Program-made: the position numbers and the translations under genes
Source: Pisaster brevispinus
Taxonomy: Eukaryota; Echinodermata; Asteroidea; Forcipulatida; Asteriidae
Reading direction: 5' to 3'
Length of the DNA: 64,000 nt
Assembly: GCA_023634235.1 (NCBI GenBank)
Contig: JAMKCF010000071.1
Location: 186,001 to 250,000 of the forward strand
Shown here: positions 34,601-47,389 of the stretch, piece after piece
Layout of the letters: the number at the start of each line of letters is the position of its first letter
How positions within the stretch are numbered: position 1 is the stretch's first letter
The notes under the pieces: model-generated
The model's database searches: none
The model's input: only the letters and a program-made list of their open reading frames with translations
What the model was told of the DNA's origin: nothing

Positions 34601-35013
34601 GCTGACGATTCTGTAGGCGAGGCGAGCGGCCTGGATGTTAGGCCCACCCCTTAGAGAAATAGGAAAACAAAAACCAGGGGTAATGGCCCAAAATAAAAGT
34701 GCGGTGATTTTGGGAATAAGTCCCGATCTAGGAGGGCTAGAGAGATGATTTTTTTACCTGACTCTGCCTTAGGTATCCCTGCATCCGTAAATTAGACTTT
34801 TACGGCCGTTGCGGGCAGGCTTCACACCGGAAAAGACCAGCAAGCGGGGACACTCCGAAAGCCCCGCAAAACATCAACGTGATTTTGCTATAAAAAGACA
34901 CAAATACAAAATAAGGAGGGTCACATCACCCACAGGGCAATATCGAATCTGCACAATTTTAGTACCACTGTAAAGCCCGTTTCAAGGGCTCCCTCTCCCA
35001 TGAGTTTGGGGTC

Positions 35014-35458
35014 GCTGACGATTCTGTAGGCGAGGCGAGCGGCCTGGATGTTAGGCCTACCCCTTAGAAAAATTGAAAAAAAAAAAAAAAAAAAAAAAAC
35101 AGAAGCAAGGTCGTGCCGGCAGGGGTCATGGCCCAAAATAAAAGTGCGGTGAATTTGGGAATAACTCCCGATCTAGGAGGGCTAGAGGGATGATTTTTTG
35201 GCCTGACTCTGCCTTAGGTATCCCTGCATCCGAAAATTAGACTTTTACGGCCGTTGCGGGCAGGCTTCACACCGGAAAAGACCAGCAAGCGGGGACACTC
35301 CGAAAGCCCCGCAAAACATCAACGTGATTTTGCTATAAAAAGACACAAATACAAAATAAGGAGGGTCACATCACCCCCAGGGCAATATCGAATCTGCACA
35401 ATTTTAGTACCACTGTAAAGCCCGTTTCAAGGGCTCCCTCTCTCGTGAGTTTGGGGTC
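35014..35458 (+). repeat. B monomer with intermediate spacer
   Basis: The spacer reads CCTACCCCTTAGAAAAATTG, combining the A-like CCCCTTAGA with the B-like AAAAATTG and long A tract. It is one of few units intermediate between A and B inside the spacer itself; another is 48701 (CCCACCCCTAAGAAAAATTG). GCTATAAAAAG near 35334 is shared with the A unit just upstream (near 34887), which ties the two as neighbours. Confidence 0.8.
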
Positions 35459-38400
35459 GCTGACGATTCTGTAGGCGAGGCGAGCGGCCTGGATGTTAGG
35501 CCCACCCCTTAGAGAAATAGGAAAACAAAAACCAGGGGTAATGGCCCAAAACAAAAGTGCTGTGATTTTGGGAATAAGTCCCGATCAAGGAGGGCTAGAG
35601 AGATGATTTTTTGGCCTGACTCTGCCTTAGGTATCCCTGCATCCGAAAATTAGACTTTTACGGCCGTTGCGGGCAGGCTTCACACCGGAAAAGACCAGCA
35701 AGCGGGGAAACTCCGAAAGCCCCCCAAAACATCAACTTGATTTTGCTGTAAAAAGACACAAATACAAAATAAGGAGGGTCACATCACCCCCAGGGCAATA
35801 TCGAATCTGCACAATTTTAGTACCACTGTAAAGCCCGTTTCAAGGGCTCTCTCTCCCGTGAGTTTGGGGTCGCTGACGATTCTGTAGGCGAGGCGAGCGG
35901 CCTGGATGTTAGGCCCACCCCTTAGAGAAATAGGAAAACAAAAACCAGGGGTAATGGCCCAAAATAAAAGTGCTTTGATTTTGGGAATAAGTCCCGATCT
36001 AGGAGGGCTAGAGAGATGATTTTTTTACCTGACTCTGCCTTAGGTATCCCTGCATCCGAAAATTAGACTTTTACGGCCGTTGCGGGCAGGCTTCACACCG
36101 GAAAAGACCAGCAAGCGGGGACACTCCGAAAGCCCCCCAAAACATCAACTTGATTTTGCTGTAAAAAGACACAAATACAAAATAAGGAGGGTCACATCAC
36201 CCCCAGGGCAATATCGAATCTGCACAATTTTAGTACCACTGTAAAGCCCGTTTCAAGGGCTCCCTCTCCCGTGAGTTTGGGGTCGCTGACGATTCTGTAG
36301 GCGAGGCGAGCAGCCTGGATGTTAGGCCTACCCCTAAGAAAAAATGAAAAAAAAAAAAAAAAAAAAAAAAAAAACCCAGAAGAAAGGTCGTGCCGGCAGG
36401 GGTCATGGCCCAAAATAAAAGTGGGGTGAATTTGGGAATAACTCCCGATCTAGGAGGGCTAGAGGGATGATTTTTTGGCCTGACTCTGCCTTAGGTATCC
36501 CTGCATCCGAAAATTATACTTTTACGGCCGTTGCGGGCAGGCTTCACACCGGAAAAGACCAGCAAGCGGGGACACTCCGAAAGCCCCGCAAAACATCAAC
36601 GTGATTTTGCTGTAAAAAGACACAAATACAAAATAAGGAGGAACACATCACCCCAGGGCAATATCGAATCTGCACAATTTTAGTACCACTGTAAAGCCCG
36701 TTTCAAGGGCTCCCTCTCCCGTGAGTTTGGGGTCGCTGACGATTCTGTAGGCGAGGCGTGCGGCCTGGATGTTAGGCCTTCCCCTAAGAAAAATTGAAAA
36801 AAAAACAAAAAAAACAAAACCCAGAAGCAAGGTCGTGCCGGCAGGGGTCATGGCCCAAAATAAAAGTGCGGTGAATTTGGGAATAAGTCCCGATCTAGGA
36901 GGGCTAGAGAGATGATTTTTTGGCCTGACTCTGCCTTAGGTATCCCTGCATCCGAAAATTAGACTTTTACGGCCGTTGCGGGTAGGCTTCACACCGGAAA
37001 AGACCAGCAAGCGGGGACACTCCGAAAGCCCCCCAAAACATCAACTTGATTTTGCTGTAAAAAGACACAAATACAAAATAAGGAGGGTCACATCACCCCC
37101 AGGGCAATATCAAATCTGCACAATTTTAGTACCACTGTAAAGCCCGTTTCAAGGGCTCCCTCTCCCGTGAGTTTGGGGTTGCTGACGATTCTGTAGGCGA
37201 GGCGAGCGGCCTGGATGTTAGGCCCACCCCTTAGAGAAATAGGAAAACAAAAACCAGGGGTAATGGCCCAAAATAAAAGTGCGGTGATTTGGGGAATAAG
37301 TCCCGATCTAGGAGGGCTAGAGAGATGATTTTTTTACCTGACTCTGCCTTAGGTATCCCTGCATCCGAAAATTAGACTTTTACGGCCGTTGCGGGCAGGC
37401 TTCACACCGGAAAAGACCAGCAAGCGGGGACACTCCGAAAGCCCCCCAAAACATCAACTTGATTTTGCTGTAAAAAGACACAAATACAAAATAAGGAGGG
37501 TCACATCACCCCCAGGGCAATATCGAATCTGCACAATTTTAGTACCACTGTAAAGCCCGTTTCAAGGGCTCCCTCTCCCGTGAGTTTGGGGTCGCTGACG
37601 ATTCTGTAGGTGAGGCGAGCGGCCTGGATGTTAGGCCTACCCCTAAGAAAAATTGAAAAAAAAAAAAAAAAAAAAAACCCAGAAGCAAGGTCGTGCCGGC
37701 AGGGGTCATGGCCCAAAATAAAAGTGCGGTGAATTTGGGAATAACTCCCGATCTAGGAGGGCTAGAGGGGTGATTTTTTGGCCTGACTCTGCCTTAGGTA
37801 TCCCTGCATCCGAAAATTAGACTTTTACGGCCGTTGCGGGCAGGCTTCACACCGGAAAAGACCAGCAAGCGGGGACACTCCGAAAGCCCCGCAAAACATC
37901 AACGTGACTTTGCTGTAAAAAGACACAAATACAAAATAAGGAGGGTCACATCACCCCAGGGCAATATCGAATCTGCACAATTTTAGTACCACTGTAAAGC
38001 CCGTTTCAAGGGCTCCCTCTCCCGTGAGTTTGGCGTCGCTGACGATTCTTTAGGCGAGGCGAGCGGCCTGGATGTTAGGCCTACCCCTTAGAGAAATAGG
38101 AAAACAAAAACCAGGGGTAATGGCCCAAAATAAAAGTGCGGTGATTTTGGGAATAAGTCCCGATCTAGGAGGGCTAGAGAGATGATTTTTTTACCTGACT
38201 CTGCCTTAGGTATCCCTGCATCCGAAAATTAGACTTTTACGGCCGTTGCGGGCAGGCTTCACACCGGAAAAGACCAGCAAGCGGGGACACTCCGAAAGCC
38301 CCGCAAAACATCAACGTGATTTTGCTGTAAAAAGACACAAATACAAAATAAGGAGGGTCACATCACCCCCAGGGCAATATCGAATCTGCACAATTTTAGT

Positions 38401-38863
38401 ACCACTGTAAAGCCCGTTTCAAGGGCTCCCTCTCCCGTGAGTTTGGGGTCGCTGACGATTCTGTAGGCGAGGCGAGCGGCCTGGATGTTAGGCCCACCCC
38501 TTAGAGAAATAGGAAAACAAAAACCAGGGGTAATGGCCCAAAATAAAAGTGCGGTGATTTGGGGAATAAGTCCCGATCTAGGAGGGCTAGAGAGATGATT
38601 TTTTTACCTGACTCTGCCTTAGGTATCCCTGCATCCGAAAATTAGACTCTTACGGCCGTTGCGGGCAGGCTTCACACCGGAAAAGACCAGCAAGCGGGGA
38701 CACTCCGAAAGCCCCGCAAAACATCAACGTGATTTTGCTGTAAAAAGACACAAATACAAAATAAGGAGGGTCACATCACCCCCAGGGCAATATCGAATCT
38801 GCACAATTTTAGTACCACTGTAAAGCCCGTTTCAAGGGCTCCCTCTCCCGTGAGTTTGGGGTT

Positions 38864-40637
38864 GCTGACGATTCTGTAGGCGAGGCGAGCGGCCTGGATG
38901 TTAGGCCTACCCCTAAGAAAAATTGAAAAAAAAAAAAAAAAAAAAAACCCAGAAGCAAGGTCGTGCCGGCAGGGGTCATGGCCCAAAATAAAAGTGCGGT
39001 GAATTTGGGAATAACTCCCGATCTAGGAGGGCTAGAGGGATGATTTTTTGGCCTGACTCTGCCTTAGGTATCCCTGCATCCGAAAATTAGACTTTTACGG
39101 CCGTTGCGGGCAGGCTTCAAACCGGAAAAGACCAGCAAGCGGGAACACTCCGAAAGCCCCGCAAAACATCAACGTGATTTTGCTGTAAAAAGACACAAAT
39201 ACAAAATAAGGAGGGTCACATCACCCCCAGGGCAATATCGCATCTGCACAATTTTAATACCACTGTAAAGCCCGTTTAAAGGGCTCCCTCTCCCGTGAGT
39301 TTGGGGTTGCTGACGATTCTGTAGGCGAGGCGAGCGGCCTGGATGTTAGGCCCACCCCTTAGAGAAATAGGAAAACAAAAACCAGGGGTAATGGCCCAAA
39401 ACAAAAGTGCTGTGATTTTGGGAATAAGTCCCGATCAAGGAGGGCTAGAGAGATGATTTTTTGGCCTGACTCTGCCTTAGGTATCCCTGTTTCCGAAAAT
39501 TAGACTTTTACGGCCGTTGCGGGCAGGCTTCACACCGGAAAAGACCAGCAAGCGGGGACACTCCGAAAGCCCCCCAAAACATCAACTTGATTTTGCTGTA
39601 AAAAGACACAATTACAAAATAAGGAGGGTCACATCACCCCCAGGGCAATATCGAATCTGCACAATTTTAGTACCACTGTAAAGCCCGTTTCAAGGGCTCC
39701 CTCTCCCGTGAGTTTGGGGTCGCTGACGATTCTGTAGGCGAGGCGAGCGGCCTGGATGTTAGACCTACCCCTAAGAAAAATTAAAAAACAAAAAAAAACA
39801 AAAAAAAAACAGAAGCAAGGTCGTGCCGGCAGGGGTCATGGCCCAAAATAAAAGTGCGGTGAATTTGGGAATAACTCCCGATCTAGGAGGGCTAGAGGGA
39901 TGATTTTTTGGCCTGACTCTGCCTTAGGTATCCCTGCATCCGAAAATTAGACTTTTACGGCCGTTGCGGGCAGGCTGCACACCGGAAAAGACCAGCAAGC
40001 GGGGACACTCCGAAAGCCCCCCAAAACATCAACGTGATTTTGCTGTAAAAAGACACAAATACAAAATAAGGAGGGTCACATCACCCCCAGGGCAATATCG
40101 AATCTGCACAATTTTAGTACCACTGTAAAGCCCGTTTCAAGGGCTCCCTCTCCCGTGAGTTTGGGGTCGCTGACGATTCTGTAGGCGAGGCGAGCGGCCT
40201 GGATGTTAGGCCCACCCCTTAGAGAATTAGGAAAACAAAAACCAGGGGTAATGGCCCAAAACAAAAGTGCTGTGATTTTGGGAATAAGTCCCGATCAAGG
40301 AGGGCTAGAGAGATGATTTTTTTACCTGACTCTGCCTTAGGTATCCCTGCATCCGAAAATTAGACTCTTACGGCCGTTGCGGGCAGGCTTCACACCGGAA
40401 AAGACCAGCAAGCGGGGACACTCCGAAAGCCCCGCAAAACATCAACTTGATTTTGCTGTAAAAAGACACAAATACAAAATAAGGAGGGTCACATCACCCC
40501 CAGGGCAATATCGAATCTGCACAATTTTAGTACCACTGTAAAGCCCGTTTCAAGGGCTCCCTCTCCCGTGAGTTTGGGGTTGCTGACGATTCTGTAGGCG
40601 AGGCGAGCGGCCTGGATGTTAGACCTACCCCTAAGAA

Positions 40638-40669
<32 letters not shown>

Positions 40670-41441
40670 CAGAAGCAAGGTCGTGCCGGCAGGGGTCATG
40701 GCCCAAAATAAAAGTGCGGTGAATTTGGGAATAACTCCCGATCTAGGAGGGCTAGAGGGATGATTTTTTGGCCTGACTCTGCCTTAGGTATCCCTGCATC
40801 CGAAAATTAGACTTTTACGGCCGTTGCGGGCAGGCTTCACACCGGAATAGACCAGCAAGCGGGGACACTCCGAAAGCCCCGCAAAACATCAACGTGATTT
40901 TGCTGTAAAAAGACACAAATACAAAATAAGGAGGGTCACATCACCCCCAGGGCAATATCGCATCTGCACAATTTTAATACCACTGTAAAGCCCGTTTCAA
41001 GGGCTCCCTCTCCCGTGAGTTTGGGGTTGCTGACGATTCTGTAGGCGAGGCGAGCGGCCTGGATGTTAGGCCCACCCCTTAGAGAAATAGGAAAACAAAA
41101 ACCAGGGGTAATGGCCCAAAACAAAAGTGCTGTGATTTTGGGAATAAGTCCCGATCAAGGAGGGCTAGAGAGATGATTTTTTGGCCTGACTCTGCCTTAG
41201 GTATCCCTGCATCCGAAAATTAGACTTTTACGGCCGTTGCGGGCAGGCTGCACACCGGAAAAGACCAGCAAGCGGGGACACTCCGAAAGCCCCCCAAAAC
41301 ATCAACGTGATTTTGCTGTAAAAAGACACAAATACAAAATAAGGAGGGTCACATCACCCCCAGGGCAATATCGAATCTGCACAATTTTAGTACCACTGTA
41401 AAGCCCGTTTCAAGGGCTCCCTCTCCCGTGAGTTTGGGGTC
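38864..41441 (+). repeat. B-A dimer cluster with GTGCTGTG and GATCAAGG marks
   Basis: Alternating units at 38864 B, 39309 A, 39722 B, 40169 A, 40582 B and 41029 A. The A units read AAAACAAAAGTGCTGTG and CCGATCAAGGAGG, also seen in the A units at 35459 and 41442. The B units at 39722 and 40582 read GTTAGACCTACC and AAAAATTAAAAA. The B units at 38864 and 40582 both read ATCGCATCTGC and TTTTAATACC. This is the most regular dimeric part of the right half, with a period of about 860 bp. Confidence 0.85.
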
Positions 41442-42267
41442 GCTGACGATTCTGTAGGCGAGGCGAGCGGCCTGGATGTTAGGCCCACCCCTTAGAGAAA
41501 TAGGAAAACAAAAACCAGGGGTAATGGCCCAAAACAAAAGTGCTGTGATTTTGGGAATAAGTCCCGATCAAGGAGGGCTAGAGAGATGATTTTTTGGCCT
41601 GACTCTGCCTTAGGTATCCCTGCATCCGAAAATTAGACTTTTACGGCCGTTGCGGGCAGGCTTCACACCGGAAAAGACCAGCAAGCGGGGACACTCCGTA
41701 AGCCCCGCAAAACATCAACGTGATTTTGATGTAAAAAGACACAAATACAAAATAAGGAGGGTCACATCACCCCCAAGGCAATATCGAATCTGCACAATTG
41801 TAGTACCACTGTAAAGCCCGTTTCAAGGGCTCCCTCTCCCGTGAGTTTGGGGTCGCTGACGATTCTGTAGGCGCGGCGAGCGGCCTGGATGTTAGGCCCA
41901 CCCCTTAGAGAAATAGGAAAACAAAAACCAGGGGTAATGGCCCAAAATAAAAGCGCGGTGATTTTGGGAATAAGTCCCGATCTAGGAGGGCTAGAGAGAT
42001 GATTTATTTACCTGACTCTGCCTTAGGTATCCCTGCATCCGAAAATTAGACTTTTACGGCCGTTGCGGGCAGGCTTCACACCGGAAAAGACCAGCAAGTG
42101 GGGACACTCCGAAAGCCCCCCAAAACATCAACTTGATTTTGCTGTAAAAAGACACAAATACAAAATAAGGAGGGTCACATCACCCCCAGGGCAATATCGA
42201 ATCTGCACAATTTTAGTACCACTGTAAAGCCCGTTTCAAGGGCTCCCTCACCCGTGAGTTTGGGGTC
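41442..42267 (+). repeat. Mosaic A-A pair built from distant array parts
   Basis: The right half of the unit at 41442 has CTCCGTAAGCC, TTTGATGTAAAA, CCCCCAAGGC and CAATTGTAG, the same four rare variants as the B unit at 19390-19836. The next unit (41855) opens with GTAGGCGCGGCGAG and AAAGCGCGG, as at 24198 and 27155. The left half of 41442 belongs with the neighbouring GTGCTGTG family. Patches from about 14 and 22 kb away are therefore joined here. Confidence 0.87.
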
Positions 42268-42655
42268 GCTGACGATTCTGTAGGCGAGGCGAGCGGCCTG
42301 GATATTAGGCCTACCCCTAAGAAAAATCGAAAAAAAAAAAAAAAAAAAAACAGAAGCAAGGTCGTGCCGGCAGGGGTCATGGCCCAAAATAAAAGTGCGG
42401 TGAATTTGGGAATAACTCCCAATCTAGGAGGGCTAGAGGGATGATTTTTTGGCCTGACTCTGCCTTAGGTATCCCTGCATCAGAAATTAGACTTTTACGG
42501 CCGTTGCGGGCAGGCTTCACACCGGAAAAGACCAGCAAGCGGGGCGCTCCGAAAGCCCCGCAAAACATCAACGTGATTTTGCTGTAAAAAGACACAAATT
42601 TTAGTACCACTGTAAAGCCCGTTTCAAGGGCTCCCTCTCCCGTGAGTTTGGGGTC
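42268..42655 (+). repeat. B unit with ~54-bp internal deletion (388 bp)
   Basis: Sequence runs GACACAAATTTTAGTACC near 42591, joining GACACAAAT to AATTTTAGTACC and dropping the AAGGAGGGTCACATCACC to ATCTGCAC stretch. The partners share ACAA-like bases at the join. It also has CGGGGCGCTCC (three bases lost) and CATCAGAAATTAG (one A lost). The opening GGATATTAGGCC and AAAAATCGAAAA match the B unit at 44020. Confidence 0.9.
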
Positions 42656-43068
42656 GCTGACGATTCTGTAGGCGAGGCGAGCGGCCTGGATGTTAGGCCC
42701 ACCCCTTAGAGAAATAGGAAAACAAAAACCAGGGGTAATGGCCAAAAATAAAAGTGCGGTGATTTTGGGAATAAGTCCCGATCTAGGAGGGCTAGAGAGA
42801 TGATTTTTTTACCTGACTCTGCCTTAGGTATCCCTGCATCCGAAAATTAGACTTTTACGGCCGTTGCGGGCAGGCTTCACACCGGAAAAGACCAGCAAGC
42901 GGGGACACTCCGAAAGCCCCCCAAAACATCAACTTGATTTTGCTGTAAAAAGACACAAATACAAAATAAGGAGGGTCACATCACCCCCAGGGCAATATCG
43001 AATCTGCACAATTTTAGTACCACTGTAAAGCCCGTTTCAAGGGCTCCCTCTCCCGTGAGTTTGGGGTT

Positions 43069-43606
43069 GCTGACGATTCTGTAGGCGAGGCGAGCGGCCT
43101 GGAAGTTAGGCCTACCCCTAAGAAAAATTGAAAAAAAAAAAAAAAAAAAACCCAGAAGCAAGGTCGTGCCGGCAGGGGTCATGGCCCAAAATAAAAGTGC
43201 GGTGAATTTGGGAATAACTCCCGATCTAGGAGGGCTAGAGGGATGATTTTTTGGCCTGACTCTGCCTTAGGTATCCCTACCCAAAATAAAAGTGCGGTGA
43301 TTTTGGGAATAAGTCCCGATCTAGGAGGGCTAGAGAGATGATTTTTTGGCCTGACTCTGCCTTAGGTATCCCTGCATCCGAAAATTAGACTTTTACGGCC
43401 GTTGCGGGCAGGCTTCACACCGGAAAAGACCAGCAAGCGGGGACACTCCGAAAGCCCCGCAAAACATCAACGTGATTTTGCTGTAAAAAGACACAAATAC
43501 AAAATAAGGAGGGTCACATCACCCCCAGGGCAATATCGAATCTGCACAATTTTAGTACCACTGTAAAGCCCGTTTCAAGGGCTCCCTCTCCCGTGAGTTT
43601 GGGGTT
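43069..43606 (+). repeat. Oversized recombinant B unit with 95-bp internal repeat (538 bp)
   Basis: At 43279 GTATCCCTA is joined to CCCAAAATAAAAG, repeating sequence first met at 43185, again a 95-bp offset. The breakpoint is the same as in the unit at 20250, with one base changed (CCCTACCC here, CCCTGCCC there). After the second pass this unit returns to B marks (TTGGCCTG, CCCCGCAAAA), while the other keeps A marks further on. It most likely derives from one original event that was later spread and partly converted. Confidence 0.92.
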
Positions 43607-45287
43607 GCTGACGATTCTGTAGGCGAGGCGAGCGGCCTGGATGTTAGGCCCACCCCTTATAGAAATAGGAAAACAAAAACCAGGGGTAATGGCCCAAAAT
43701 AAAAGTGCGGTGATTTTGGGAATAAGTCCCGATCTAGGAGGGCTAGAGAGATGATTTTTTTACCTGACTCTGCCTTAGGTATCCCTGCATCCGAAAATTA
43801 GACTTTTACGTCCGTTGCGGGCAGGCTTCACACCGGAAAAGACCAGCAAGCGGGGACACTCCGAAAGCCCCCCAAAACATCAACTTGATTTTGCTGTAAA
43901 AAGACACAAATACAAAATAAGGAGGGTCACATCACCCCCAGGGCAATATCGAATCTGCACAATTTTAGTACCACTGTAAAGCCCGTTTCAAGGGCTCCCT
44001 CACCCGTGAGTTTGGGGTCGCTGACGATTCTGTAGGCGAGGCGAGCGGCCTGGATATTAGGCCTACCCCTAAGAAAAATCGAAAAAAAAAAAAAAAAAAA
44101 AAACCAGAAGCAAGGTCGTGCCGGCAGGGGTCATGGCCCAAAATAAAAGTGCGGTGAATTTGGGAATAACTCCCGATCTAGGAGGGCTAGAGGGATGATT
44201 TTTTGGCCTGACTCTGCCTTAGGTATCCCTGCATCAGAAAATTAGACTTTTACGGCCGTTGCGGGCAGGCTTCACACCGGAAAAGACCAGCAAGCGGGGA
44301 CACTCCGAAAGCCCCCCAAAACATCAACTTGATTTTGCTGTAAAAAGACACAAATACAAAATAAGGAGGGTCACATCACCCCCAGGGCAATATCGAATCT
44401 GCACAATTTTAGTACCACTGTAAAGCCCGTTTCAAGGGCTCCCTCTCCCGTGAGTTTGGGGTCGCTGACGATTCTGTAGGCGAGGCGAGCGGCCTGGATG
44501 TTAGGCCCACCCCTTAGAGAAATAGGAAAACAAAAACCAGGGTTAATGGCCCAAAATAAAAGTGCGGTGATTTTGGAAATAAGTCCCAATCTAGGAGGGC
44601 TAGAGAGATGATTTTGTTACCTGACTCTGCCTTAGGTATCCCTGCATCCGAAAATTAGACTTTTACGGCCGTTGCGGGCAGGCTTCACACCGGAAAAGAC
44701 CAGCAAGCGGGGACACTCCGAAAGCCCCGCAAAACATCAACGTGATGTTGCTGTAAAAAGACACAAATACAAAATAAGGAGGGTCACATCACCCCAGGGC
44801 AATATCGAATCTGCACAATTTTAGTACCACTGTAAAGCCCGTTTCAAGGGCTCCCTCTCCCGTGAGTTTGGGGTCGCTGACGATTCTGTAGGCGAGGCGA
44901 GCGGCCTGGATGTTAGGCCTACCCCTTAGAGAAATAAGAAAACAAAAACCAGGGGTAATGGCCCAAAATAAAAGTGCGGTGATTTTGGGAATAAGTCCCG
45001 ATCTAGGAGGGCTAGAGAGATGATTTTTTACCTGACTCTGCCTTAGGTATCCCTGCATCCGAAAATTAGACTTTTACGGCCGTTGCGGGCAGGCTTCACA
45101 CCGGAAAAGACCAGCAAGCGGGGACACTCCGAAAGCCCTCCAAAACATCAACTTGATTTTGCTGTAAAAAGACACAAATACAAAATAAGGAGGGTCACAT
45201 CACCCCCAGGGCAATATCGAATCTGCACAATTTTAGTACCACTGTAAAGCCCGTTTCAAGGGCTCCCTCTCCTGTGAGTTTGGGGTC

Positions 45288-46088
45288 GCTGACGATTCTG
45301 TAGGCGAGGCGAGCGGCCTGGATGTTAGGCCTACCCCTAAGAAAAATTGAAAAAAAAACAAAAAAAAAAACCCAGAAGCAAGGTCGTGCCGGCAGGGGTC
45401 ATGGCCCAAAATAAAAGTGCGGTGAATTTGGGAATAACTCCCGATCTAGGAGGGCTAGAGGGATGATTTTTTGGCCTGACTCTGCCTTAGGTATCCCTGC
45501 ATCCGAAAATTAGACTTTTACGGCCGTTGCGGGCAGGCTTCACACCGGAAAAGACCAGCAAGCGGGGACACTCCGAAAGCCCCCCAAAACATCAACTTGA
45601 TTTTGCTGTAAAAAGACACAAATACAAAATAAGGAGGGTCACATCACCCCCAGGGCAATATCGAATCTGCACAATTTTAGTACCACTGTACCCGTTTCAA
45701 GGGCTCCCTCTCCCGTGAGTTTGGGGTCGCTGACGATTCTGTAGGCGAGGCGAGCGGCCTGGATGTTAGGCCCACCCCTAAGAGAAATTGAATAAGTCCC
45801 GATCTAGGAGGGCTAGAGAGATGATTTTTTTACCTGACTCTGCCTTAGGTATCCCTGCATCCGAAAATTAAACTTTTACGGCCGTTGCGGGCAGGCTTCA
45901 CACCGGAAAAGACCAGCAAGCGGGGACACTCCGAAAGCCCCGCAAAACATCAACGTGATGTTGCTGTAAAAAGACACAAATACAAAATAAGGAGGGTCAC
46001 ATCACCCCAGGGCAATATCGAATCTGCACAATTTTAAAACCACTGTAAAGCCCGTTTCAAGGGCTCCCTCTCCCGTGAGTTTGGGGTC
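45288..46088 (+). repeat. Variant B-A dimer with two deletions, copy 2 (801 bp)
   Basis: This has the same total length and the same two deletions as 28012-28812 (CTGTACCCGTTTC near 45687, and GAGAAATTGAATAAG near 45783), 17.3 kb away. It also shares GATGTTGCTG. Differences from copy 1 include four C's in CCTACCCCTAAG here (three in copy 1), AAATTAAACTTTTACGG near 45866 and TTTTAAAACCAC near 46034. The A unit upstream (44876) carries AATAAGAAAAC and AAGCCCTCC, which in the first region lie downstream of the dimer, so neighbours were reordered. Confidence 0.92.
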
Positions 46089-47389
46089 GCTGACGATTCT
46101 GTGGGCGAGGCGAGCGGCCTGGATGTTAGGCCTACCCCTAAGAAAAATTGAAAAAAAAAAAAAAAAAAAAACCCAGAAGCAAGGTCGTGCCGGCAGGGGT
46201 CATGGCCCAAAATAAAAGTGCGGTGAATTTGGGAATAACTCCCGATCTAGGAGGGCTAGAGGGATGATTTTTTGGCCTGACTCTGCCTTAGGTATCCCTG
46301 CATCCGAAAATTAGACTTTTACGGTCGTTGCGGGCAGGCTTCACACCGGAAAAGACCAGCAAGCGGGGACACTCCGAAAGCCCCGCAAAACATCAACGTG
46401 ATTTTGCTGTAAAAAGACACAAATACAAAATAAGGAGGGTCACATCACCCCCAGGGCAATATCAAATCTGCACAATTTTAGTACCACTGTAAAGCCCGTT
46501 TCAAGGGCTCCCTCTCCCGTGAGTTTGGGGTCGCTGACGATTCTGTAGGCGAGGCGAGCGGCCTGGATGTTAGGCCCACCCCTTAGAGAAATAGGAAAAC
46601 AAAAACCAGGGGTAATGGCCCAAAATAAAAGTGCGGTGATTTTGGGAATAAGTCCCGATCTAGGAGGGCTAGAGAGATGATTTTTTTACCTGACTCTGCC
46701 TTAGGTATCCCTGCATCCGAAAATTAGACTTTTACGTCCGTTGCGGGCAGGCTTCACACCGGAAAAGACCAGCAAGCGGGGACACTCCGAAAGCCCCCCA
46801 AAACATCAACTTGATTTTGCTGTAAAAAGACACAAATACAAAATAAGGAGGGTCACATCACCCCCAGGGCAATATCGAATCTGCACAATTTTAGTACCAC
46901 TGTAAAGCCCGTTTCAAGGGCTCCCTCTCCCGTGAGTTTGGGGTCGCTGACGATTCTGTAGGCGAGGCGAGCGGCCTGGATGTTAGGCCTACCCCTAAGA
47001 AAAATTGAAAAAAAAAAAAAAAAAAAAAAACAGAAGCAAGGTCGTGCCGGCAGGGGTCATGGCCCAAAATAAAAGTGCGTTGAATTTGGGAATAACTCCC
47101 GATCTAGGAGGGCTAGAGGGATGATTTTTTGGCCTGACTCTGCCTTAGGTATCCCTGCATCCGTAAATTAGACTTTTACGGCCGTTGCGGGCAGGCTTCA
47201 CACCGGAAAAGACCAGCAAGCGGGGACGCTCCGAAAGCACCGCAAAACATCAACGTGATTTTGCTGTAAAAAGACACAAATACAAAATAAGGAGGGTCAC
47301 ATCACCCCCAGGGCAATATCGAATCTGCACAATTTTAGTACCACTGTAAAGCCCGTTGCAAGGGCTCCCTCTCCCGTGAGTTTGGGGTC

